In this document: positions 1-5,023 of the stretch, piece by piece
Numbering within the stretch: the first letter of the stretch is position 1
Layout of the letters: each line of letters opens with the position of its first letter
NCBI GenBank assembly: GCA_007134405.1
Contig: SLKW01000148.1
Location: forward strand, 1-8,361
Source: Paracoccaceae bacterium
GTDB taxonomy: Bacteria; Pseudomonadota; Alphaproteobacteria; Rhodobacterales; Rhodobacteraceae
Direction: 5' to 3'
Length of the DNA stretch: 8,361 nucleotides
Notes under the pieces: generated by a model
What the model was told of the DNA's origin: nothing
Database searches by the model: none
Seen by the model: the letters and a program-made list of their open reading frames with translations, nothing else
Made by a program: the position numbers and the translations under genes

Positions 1-4
1 CCGC

Positions 5-871
5 ATGCGCCTGCTGATCTTCGGCCAGACCGGCCAGGTCGCCCGCGAACTGGCCCGTGCCCTTCCGCAAGGCTGGGAGGCTGACTTCCTCGGCCGCGGG
101 CGCGCCGATCTCTCCGATCCGGACGCCTGCGCCGCCACCGTTGCGGCGAGTGACGCGCAGGCGGTAATCAACGCTGCCGCGTATACCGCCGTCGACCGCG
201 CCGAAGAGGAAGAGCCGCTCGCCAATATCGTCAACGGCGCTGCGCCCGCCGCCATGGCCGTTGCTGCGGCGGCCCGCAACCTGCCCTTCGTCCACCTGTC
301 GACCGATTACGTCTTCAACGGCAGCGGCACCCACGCCCGCACGCCCGGCGAGGCGACGGCGCCGATCGGGGCTTACGGCCGGTCCAAGCTTCGGGGCGAG
401 ACCGGGGTGCGCGCGGCGGGTGGCCCGCATGCCATCCTGCGCACCAGCTGGGTCTTCTCGGCGCATGGGTCGAACTTCGTCAAGACGATGCTGCGACTGG
501 GGGCGGAGCGCGACGAACTTCGCGTGGTCGCCGACCAGGTGGGCGGCCCGACGCCCGCCGCCGACATCGCGCGGGCCTGTGTGACCATCGCCGGTGCCCT
601 GCGCGCCGATCCGGCGCTGTCGGGCACCTATCATCTGGCCGGCGCGCCCCCGGTCAGCTGGGCCGCATTCGCCCGCACCGTCATGCAAGAAGCGGGGCTT
701 GCGTGCCAAATCACCGAGATCGCGACCCGCGACTACCCGACGCCGGCACGCCGCCCGCTGAATTCGCGGCTGGACGGCACGGCGCTGAAGCTCGCCTTCG
801 GCATCGATCCGCCCGATTGGCGCGCCGGGTTGAGCGCTGTTCTGGACGAGTTGAAGGGATCAGGACCATGA
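5..871 (+). CDS. rfbD: dTDP-4-dehydrorhamnose reductase (RfbD/RmlD)
   Basis: Catalyses the last step of dTDP-L-rhamnose synthesis, the NAD(P)H-dependent reduction of dTDP-4-dehydro-L-rhamnose, in the cytosol; the product feeds O-antigen or exopolysaccharide assembly. The 288-aa length is normal for the family. It is an extended SDR fold: nucleotide-binding GQTGQVA at residues 7-13, NAAAYTAVD at 56-64, STDYVF at 99-104, the catalytic YxxxK as Y124/K128, RTSW at 146-149, DQVGGPT at 177-183, and the family-typical PTPARRPLNSRLD at 245-257. The ATG lies 4 bases into the window, so its ribosome-binding site is not visible, but residue 1 sits at the expected distance from the nucleotide-binding loop. 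The TGA stop overlaps the rfbA ATG (ATGA), implying translational coupling. rfbB and rfbC are probably upstream, outside the window. Nothing is unusual. Confidence 0.95.
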   Translation: MRLLIFGQTGQVARELARALPQGWEADFLGRGRADLSDPDACAATVAASDAQAVINAAAYTAVDRAEEEEPLANIVNGAAPAAMAVAAAARNLPFVHLSTDYVFNGSGTHARTPGEATAPIGAYGRSKLRGETGVRAAGGPHAILRTSWVFSAHGSNFVKTMLRLGAERDELRVVADQVGGPTPAADIARACVTIAGALRADPALSGTYHLAGAPPVSWAAFARTVMQEAGLACQITEIATRDYPTPARRPLNSRLDGTALKLAFGIDPPDWRAGLSAVLDELKGSGP

Positions 872-1752
872 CCACCCGCAAGGGCATCATCCTCGCCGGG
901 GGCACCGGCTCGCGGCTCTGGCCGATCACGCGCGGCGTGTCGAAGCAGCTTCTGCCGGTCTACGACAAGCCGATGATCTACTACCCGCTCTCGGCGCTGA
1001 TGCTGGCCGGCATCCGCGAGATCGCGATCATCACCACGCCCGAGGATCAGGCCCAGTTCCAGCGGCTGATCGGCGATGGCGGCCAATGGGGCCTTGCCTT
1101 CACCTGGATCATCCAGCCGAAGCCCGAAGGTCTGGCCCAGGCCTATCTCCTGGCCGAGGACTTCCTTTCCGGCAGCGCCTCGGCGATGGTGCTGGGCGAC
1201 AACATCTTCTTCGGCCACGGTCTTCCCGAACTGATGGCGGCCGCCGATGCGCAACAGCAGGGCGGTACCGTCTTCGGCTACCGCGTGTCCGACCCCGAGC
1301 GCTACGGCGTCGTCGCCTTCGACACGCAGGGCCAGGTCCAGTCGATCGTGGAAAAGCCTGCCCGGCCCGCCTCGAACTATGCGGTCACCGGGCTTTATTT
1401 CCTCGATGGCACGGCGCCCCAGCGGGCGCGCGCGGTCACGCCCTCTGCCCGTGGCGAACTGGAGATCGTTTCGGTGCTGGAAAGCTATCTCGGCGAAGGC
1501 GCGCTGACGGTCGAGCGGATGGGTCGGGGGTATGCCTGGCTTGATACCGGCACGCATGGCAGCCTGCTCGATGCCGGCAATTTCGTGCGCACGCTCCAGG
1601 ATCGGCAGGGCACGCAGGTCGGATGCCCCGAAGAGATCGCCTACGCCGCCGGCTGGATCGATGCCGAGCGCTTGCGCGCCCATGCCGAGACCTATGGCAA
1701 GAGCCGCTATGGCCGCTATCTGAGCGACCTGCTGCGCGAGCGGGCCGAGTAA
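868..1752 (+). CDS. rfbA: glucose-1-phosphate thymidylyltransferase (RfbA/RmlA)
   Basis: First enzyme of the dTDP-rhamnose pathway: dTTP plus glucose-1-phosphate gives dTDP-glucose and pyrophosphate. The 294 aa match the usual 288-300. The signature LAGGTGSRLWPIT is at residues 9-21, SKQLLPVYDKPM at 25-36, QPKPEGLAQA at 83-92, the metal-binding LGDN at 109-112, EKP at 162-164, VTGLYF at 173-178, GELEI at 196-200, WLDTGTH at 224-230 and CPEEIA at 253-258. The reading frame stays open far upstream (to 703), but the ATG at 868 is chosen because the family begins immediately before KGIILAGG, AAGGGA at 854-859 is a good Shine-Dalgarno sequence, and the start forms an ATGA overlap with rfbD. It is the last gene of the operon and ends 60 bp before the convergent yidD. 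After GELEI the sequence reads VSVLESYL rather than the enterobacterial TDVNxxYL, which I take as lineage variation. Confidence 0.96.
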   Translation: MTTRKGIILAGGTGSRLWPITRGVSKQLLPVYDKPMIYYPLSALMLAGIREIAIITTPEDQAQFQRLIGDGGQWGLAFTWIIQPKPEGLAQAYLLAEDFLSGSASAMVLGDNIFFGHGLPELMAAADAQQQGGTVFGYRVSDPERYGVVAFDTQGQVQSIVEKPARPASNYAVTGLYFLDGTAPQRARAVTPSARGELEIVSVLESYLGEGALTVERMGRGYAWLDTGTHGSLLDAGNFVRTLQDRQGTQVGCPEEIAYAAGWIDAERLRAHAETYGKSRYGRYLSDLLRERAE

Positions 1753-1765
1753 TCCTGCCGCCATC

Positions 1766-1795
1766 ACGCTTCCGGGGCTCCGCGCCGGCCAGCGT
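1766..1795. terminator. possible bidirectional terminator dyad between rfbA and yidD
   Basis: The 60-bp gap between the convergent rfbA and yidD stops contains ACGCT (1766-1770) matched by AGCGT (1791-1795). Nested inside are CCGGGGC (1772-1778) and GCGCCGG (1782-1788), which pair with one G-G mismatch around a TCC loop. The position suits a shared terminator. There is no run of T on either strand (only TT on the plus side), so it is not a classical intrinsic terminator, and the folding call is by eye only. Confidence 0.35.
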
Positions 1796-1812
1796 TCCGC
1801 CGCCTCCGGGTT

Positions 1813-2076
1813 TCAGGTCTCGCCGCGCGCCCGCTTCGCATCATGCTCAGGATCGGCTCCGGGCACAGGGTCGTAACCGTGACCGCCCCAGGGATGACAC
1901 CGGCAGAGCCGATGCACGGTCAGCCAAGCGCCCCTTCCGCCGCCGTGACGCTCCAGCGCTTCGAGCGCGTAGGCAGAACAGGTAGGTTGGAACCGGCAGC
2001 CATGCCCCACCCAGGGGCTGAAAATCAGGCGATAGGCGCGAACGAGCAGCGCCAGAATGCGGGCCAGCGGGGTCAT
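1813..2076 (-). CDS. yidD: membrane protein insertion efficiency factor YidD
   Basis: Small amphipathic inner-membrane-associated protein that assists YidC-dependent membrane protein insertion. The 87-aa product starts with the hydrophobic or amphipathic helix LARILALLVRAYRLIFSP (4-21). The family signature follows: GCRFQPTCSAYALEALERHG at 26-45, then RCHP at 59-62 and YDPVP at 68-72, with cysteines at 27, 33, 58 and 60. The last 15 residues are polar and family-variable. The ATG overlaps the rnpA TGA (ATGA), so translation is probably coupled; no good Shine-Dalgarno sequence is visible before it. In most bacteria the order rpmH-rnpA-yidD continues into yidC. Here yidC is absent and the rhamnose operon converges instead. 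Confidence 0.93.
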   Translation of the reverse strand: MTPLARILALLVRAYRLIFSPWVGHGCRFQPTCSAYALEALERHGGGRGAWLTVHRLCRCHPWGGHGYDPVPGADPEHDAKRARGET

Positions 2077-2477
2077 GGGCGTGCCGGGCGTGGGGCGTGA
2101 ACCGCCGCAAGCGCGCGCTCCAGATCACCGCGCAGCGCGGCGAAGTCACGCGCGACCGTGGCATCGGGGCGGGCAACCAGAACGTAGTCCCATCCGGGTC
2201 GCGCCATGCCGGGCAGGACGTCCCGCGCCAAGGCTCGCAGCCGGCGCTTCGCGCGGTTCCGCGTCACGGCATTGCCGATCTTTTTCGAGGCGGTGAAACC
2301 CACGCGTATCGCAACCTCGTCGTCAGCGGGTGGACGCCGCCTGGCCTGAAGCAAAAAACCCGCCGTGGGTTGCCGGCGGGCACGAGCGGCCGCCAGGAAA
2401 TCGGCGCGCCGTTTCAGGACCGAGATCGCGGGTACGGGAGAGGGCGCGGCGTCGTTGTCGCGCTCCGGCACCGTCAT
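2073..2477 (-). CDS. rnpA: ribonuclease P protein component (RnpA, C5 protein)
   Basis: Protein subunit of RNase P, which helps the catalytic RNA cleave 5' leaders from precursor tRNAs. The product is 134 aa, normal for alphaproteobacteria. The fold begins at LKRRADFLAAAR (21-32), where RnpA typically has its KRxxDF motif. The conserved RNA-binding region is VGFTASKKIGNAVTRNR (59-75) followed by AKRRLR (76-81), the RNR-box hallmark. The ATG at 2477 is chosen over an in-frame upstream ATG at 2534 because AGGGA lies a few bases before it (CAGGGAACCGCGG then ATG), it leaves a 16-bp gap after rpmH, and the longer form would run through most of the L34 gene. The stop overlaps yidD. An intrinsic-terminator-like hairpin lies within codons 33-42 (see separate entry). 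Confidence 0.94.
   Translation of the reverse strand: MTVPERDNDAAPSPVPAISVLKRRADFLAAARARRQPTAGFLLQARRRPPADDEVAIRVGFTASKKIGNAVTRNRAKRRLRALARDVLPGMARPGWDYVLVARPDATVARDFAALRGDLERALAAVHAPRPARP
2353..2380 (-). terminator. intrinsic-terminator-like hairpin inside rnpA
   Basis: On the minus strand, CCCGCCG (2380-2374) and CGGCGGG (2365-2359) form a perfect 7-bp GC stem around an 8-nt loop, followed at once by six T residues (2358-2353). This is the textbook shape of a Rho-independent terminator, in the transcription direction of rpmH-rnpA-yidD, but it lies within rnpA codons 33-42 (A R R Q P T A G F L). Ribosomes translating rnpA would mask it; poor translation would expose it. That gives a plausible way to make much more rpmH than rnpA/yidD mRNA. 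The structure is seen directly; its function is inferred. Confidence 0.55.
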
Positions 2478-2493
2478 CCGCGGTTCCCTGGGC

Positions 2494-2628
2494 TCAGGCC
2501 GAAAGCTTCTTGCGGCCCTTGGCACGGCGAGCATTGATGATCTTGCGCCCGGCCTTCGTCGCCATACGGGCGCGGAATCCGTGCCGCGACTTGCGAACCC
2601 GGTTGGAGGGCTGAAAGGTGCGTTTCAT
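2494..2628 (-). CDS. rpmH: 50S ribosomal protein L34
   Basis: A 44-aa, highly basic protein of the large ribosomal subunit. The sequence is a full-length L34: [20 protein letters not shown] at 1-20, then [20 protein letters not shown] at 21-40, ending KLSA. The frame is open farther upstream (to 2739), but MKRTFQPSN is the invariant L34 N-terminus and GAGGAA at 2641-2636 is a Shine-Dalgarno sequence 7 nt before the ATG. It is the first gene of rpmH-rnpA-yidD, with 16 bp to rnpA. A two-codon frame (ATG CGA TGA, 2633-2625) ends across the rpmH start codon. Confidence 0.98.
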   Translation of the reverse strand: MKRTFQPSNRVRKSRHGFRARMATKAGRKIINARRAKGRKKLSA

Positions 2629-2646
2629 CGCATGTTTCCTCGTACT

Positions 2647-2692
2647 GGCCGCACTGCAATGGGCGCGCGCTGCGCATTGCCCGGCATAGGCC
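2647..2692 (-). promoter_or_regulatory. foldable 5' leader of rpmH
   Basis: Between the predicted rpmH transcription start (about 2704) and its Shine-Dalgarno sequence, the minus strand can form GCAATG (2680-2675) paired with CATTGC (2661-2656), a perfect 6-bp stem. The 13-nt loop can add a further CGC/GCG pairing, and an outer GGCC (2692-2689) can pair with GGCC (2650-2647). The Shine-Dalgarno sequence (2641-2636) lies just downstream. A ribosomal-protein leader that controls translation or readthrough is possible, but no known class was recognised and no folding was computed. Confidence 0.3.
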
Positions 2693-2710
2693 GTGAATTC
2701 TGAAGCCCGG

Positions 2711-2739
2711 CACATAGCCAAGCTATCGGCGCAAGTCAA
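2711..2739 (-). promoter_or_regulatory. sigma-70-type promoter for rpmH-rnpA-yidD
   Basis: Reading the minus strand, TTGACT (2739-2734) is a five-of-six match to the -35 consensus. It is followed after exactly 17 nt by TATGTG (2716-2711), a fair -10. Transcription would start near 2704, giving a leader of about 75 nt. A short inverted repeat, ATAGC (2714-2718) / GCTAT (2722-2726) on the plus strand, overlaps the -10 and spacer and could be an operator or chance. Confidence 0.65.
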
Positions 2740-2780
2740 CGCATCGGGTTTCGCCGCGGCGATATTTCATTCCGGGCACA

Positions 2781-2808
2781 TTGACGTGAGCGCCCCCGCT
2801 TTTATCGT
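2781..2808 (+). promoter_or_regulatory. candidate promoter for the VTT/flavoprotein/kinase unit
   Basis: TTGACG (2781-2786) is a near-consensus -35. TATCGT (2803-2808), 16 nt on, is an acceptable -10, which would place the start near 2815 and give a short leader before the ATG at 2841. It diverges from the rpmH promoter; a 10-bp palindrome CGCCGCGGCG (2752-2761) lies between the two -35 elements. Spacing and -10 are imperfect, so this is a candidate only. Confidence 0.4.
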
Positions 2809-2840
2809 GACCCCCAGTCCTGCGCCACAAATAAGATGAC

Positions 2841-3593
2841 ATGCCCGAGCGCGACGAAGAAGCCCCCATTTCCGTGAAGCCGTCGCCCAGCTGGCGCCGG
2901 CGGATGCCGCTGATCGTCCTTGCCCTCGCGATGCTCACCGCCGCCGTATTCCTGCGCGATCAGGTCAGCTTCGAGTTGGTGCGCGAGCACCGGCAGGCGC
3001 TGCTGGCTTTTCGCGACGCGCATTACGTCTGGGCCATGCTCGGCTTCCTGCTGGCTTACTTGGCAGTCATTCTGCTGTCCCTGCCGGCGGCAGTGATCGC
3101 CTCGATGACCGGCGGATTTCTGTTCGGCCTCTTTCCCGGCGTCTTCCTGAATCTCCTCGCGGCGACGACCGGCGCGATGATCGTGTTTCTGACCGTGCGC
3201 GTCGGGCTCGGCGACGGCATCCGGCGTCGGCTGGATACCAGCAACCGGACGGTGCGGCTTATCACCGAGGCGCTGCAAACCAACGAGGTGCCGGTGCTGA
3301 TCTCGCTGCGGTTGCTGCCGATCATGCCGTTCTTCATGGTGAACCTGCTGGCCGCGGCATTCGGCGTCGCGACTGCGCGCTTCTTCTGGACAACGGCCCT
3401 CGGCATCGTTCCCGGGGGGTTGGTCTATACCTGGGTCGGCGTTGGCCTGGGCGAGGTCTTCGACCGCGGCGAGACCCCGAATTTCGGCATCATCTTCGAG
3501 CCGCACATCCTCGGCCCGCTCCTGGGCCTTGTGGCGCTCGCGCTGCTGCCGATGGCGATCAAGCCCTGGCTCAGGGCCGCCCGGTGGAGGTGA
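2841..3593 (+). CDS. TVP38/TMEM64 family (VTT-domain) membrane protein
   Basis: A 250-aa inner-membrane protein. Hydrophobic segments lie at about 23-38, 62-86, 90-118, 152-175, 180-203 and 222-241. The two VTT/SNARE-associated hallmarks are present: the glycine-rich G91-G92-FLFG-LFPG100 region, and RLLPIMPFFMVN at 157-168 (R-x-x-P-x-x-PF-x-x-x-N), which forms one of the re-entrant loops in DedA/VTT proteins. Eukaryotic relatives (TMEM41B, VMP1) are lipid scramblases and some DedA proteins move undecaprenyl phosphate; for bacterial TVP38 proteins the substrate is mostly unknown, so lipid or ion handling here is only inference. The ATG at 2841 has a poor Shine-Dalgarno sequence (AAGA); an ATG at 2904, just before TM1, is an alternative. 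Its stop lies 10 bp inside the next gene, and families like these two are fused in some bacteria, so the two products probably act together. Confidence 0.85.
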   Translation: MPERDEEAPISVKPSPSWRRRMPLIVLALAMLTAAVFLRDQVSFELVREHRQALLAFRDAHYVWAMLGFLLAYLAVILLSLPAAVIASMTGGFLFGLFPGVFLNLLAATTGAMIVFLTVRVGLGDGIRRRLDTSNRTVRLITEALQTNEVPVLISLRLLPIMPFFMVNLLAAAFGVATARFFWTTALGIVPGGLVYTWVGVGLGEVFDRGETPNFGIIFEPHILGPLLGLVALALLPMAIKPWLRAARWR

Positions 3594-5002
3594 TCGAAAC
3601 CGATATCTGCGTGATCGGCGCGGGCTCGGGCGGGCTGAGCGTCGCCGCGGGCGCCGCGCAAATGGGCGCACGCACCGTGCTGATCGAAGGGCACAAGATG
3701 GGCGGCGACTGCCTGAACTACGGCTGCGTGCCCTCGAAGGCGCTGCTGGCGGCGGGCAAAGCGGCGCAGGCCCGCAGGCGGGGCGACGCCTTCGGCATTG
3801 CGGCAGGCCGGCCGGAGGTCGATTTCGCCGCCGCGATGGCGCATGTTGCCCGCACCATCGCCGCCATCGCGCCGCACGACAGCGAAGAGCGCTTCACCGG
3901 CCTCGGCGTGCGCGTCATCCGCGACTGGGCGCGGTTCGTCTCACCCACCGAGGTCGCGACCGGCGCGCACCGCATCCGCGCCCGGCGCTTCGTTCTGGCC
4001 ACCGGGTCGTCGCCGATGGCCCCCCCGATCCCGGGGCTTGACCGGGTGCCCTATCTAACGAACGAGACGATCTTCGAACAGCGCGACTGCCCGCGCCAGT
4101 TGCTGATCCTCGGCGGCGGCCCGATCGGGATGGAAATGGCTCAGGCGCATCGCCGGTTGGGTGCCGAGGTCACCGTGATCGAGGCCGCAACCGCGCTCGT
4201 CCGCGAGGATCCCGAGGCCGCCGCGCAGGTCGTGCGAGCCTTGCGCGCCGAAGGCGTGCAGATCGTCGAGCGCACCCAGGTCGAGCGGGTCGCGGGCCGG
4301 GCCGGGGCGATCGAACTGCAGGTCAAGGGCGGCACGATCTTTCTGGGCACGCATCTGCTGGTCGCGGCGGGTCGCGTACCCAATATCGACCGGCTGAACC
4401 TTGATGCCGCTGGGGTCGCCCATACCCAGGCGGGCGTGACCGTCGATGCCCGGCTTCGCAGCACCAACCGCCGCGTCTATGCCATCGGCGATGTCGCCGG
4501 GCGCGGGCAGTTCACCCATCTTGCCGGATACCATGCCGGCATTGTCATCCGCGCCGTTCTGCTCGGCCTTCCCGCCAAGGCTCGCGCCGATCACATCCCG
4601 CGCGTGACCTTTACCGACCCCGAACTTGCCCAGATCGGCCTGACAGAGGCCGAGGCCAGGAAGACCCACGGTGCCCGGCTTGAGGTGATCAGGCTCGATT
4701 ACGGCCAGAACGACCGCGCCCAGACCGAGGGACGAACCGAAGGGCTGCTCAAGCTGATGGTGCACCGCGGCCGACCGGTCGGCGTCACCATCGCGGGCCC
4801 CGCCGCGTGCGAGATGATCGCGCCTTGGGCGCTGATGATGGCCAACCGCATGAAGCTTGGCGCGCTGGCCGGGACCGTTTTGCCCTACCCTACGCTGTCC
4901 GAACTGTCGAAACGCGCCGCGGGTGCCTATTTTTCCCCGAAGCTGTTTGATAATCCTTGGATCAAGCGTGTTGTGCGGGCAGTACAGAGGCTTCTGCCCT
5001 GA
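3584..5002 (+). CDS. mercuric-reductase-like FAD/NAD(P)-dependent disulfide oxidoreductase
   Basis: A 472-aa class I pyridine nucleotide-disulfide oxidoreductase. The FAD-binding GAGSGG is at 12-17, the redox-active disulfide is C43/C48 in GGDCLNYGCVPSK (40-52), ATGSSP is at 139-144, and the NAD(P)-binding GGGPIGMEMA is at 177-186. AAGRVPN is at 261-267, the second FAD contact YAIGDV is at 299-304, and the dimerisation domain follows from about 338. At the interface, where lipoamide dehydrogenase and glutathione reductase have the catalytic His-x4-Glu (HPT), it has Y435-PTLSE440: the His is replaced by Tyr, as in MerA-type enzymes. However, there is no N-terminal metal-binding domain with a GMTCxxC motif, no C-terminal Cys-Cys pair (it ends VQRLLP), and no mer genes nearby, so a true mercuric reductase is unlikely. 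The true substrate is unknown. GTG at 3584 is preferred (AGGG at 3573-3576); GTG at 3590 is an alternative. It overlaps the VTT gene by 10 bp. Confidence 0.87.
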   Translation: MEVIETDICVIGAGSGGLSVAAGAAQMGARTVLIEGHKMGGDCLNYGCVPSKALLAAGKAAQARRRGDAFGIAAGRPEVDFAAAMAHVARTIAAIAPHDSEERFTGLGVRVIRDWARFVSPTEVATGAHRIRARRFVLATGSSPMAPPIPGLDRVPYLTNETIFEQRDCPRQLLILGGGPIGMEMAQAHRRLGAEVTVIEAATALVREDPEAAAQVVRALRAEGVQIVERTQVERVAGRAGAIELQVKGGTIFLGTHLLVAAGRVPNIDRLNLDAAGVAHTQAGVTVDARLRSTNRRVYAIGDVAGRGQFTHLAGYHAGIVIRAVLLGLPAKARADHIPRVTFTDPELAQIGLTEAEARKTHGARLEVIRLDYGQNDRAQTEGRTEGLLKLMVHRGRPVGVTIAGPAACEMIAPWALMMANRMKLGALAGTVLPYPTLSELSKRAAGAYFSPKLFDNPWIKRVVRAVQRLLP

Positions 5003-5023
5003 CCACGCGGATCAGGGTTACGC

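Noticed and set aside
2264..2285. CGGCATTGCCG followed by TTTTT on the plus strand, antisense to rnpA
   Set aside because: The stem is only about 4-5 bp with a tiny loop, there is no plus-strand transcript unit to terminate, and the T run encodes the conserved Lys-Lys of RnpA on the other strand.
2073..2534. A longer RnpA starting inside rpmH at 2534, like the overlapping rpmH/rnpA arrangement reported in Thermus
   Set aside because: The ATG at 2477 has a good Shine-Dalgarno sequence and normal family length. The extra 19 residues look like a frame-shifted reading of the L34 gene.
2802..3671. A 289-codon minus-strand open frame antisense to the VTT gene, and similar frames at 733-1767 and 4055-4765
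   Set aside because: All mirror convincing plus-strand genes, have R/Q/H/G-biased composition and show no domain signature.
3584..5002. Calling the flavoprotein MerA and the region a mercury-resistance operon
   Set aside because: There is no N-terminal heavy-metal domain, no C-terminal vicinal cysteines, and no merR, merT or merP in the window.
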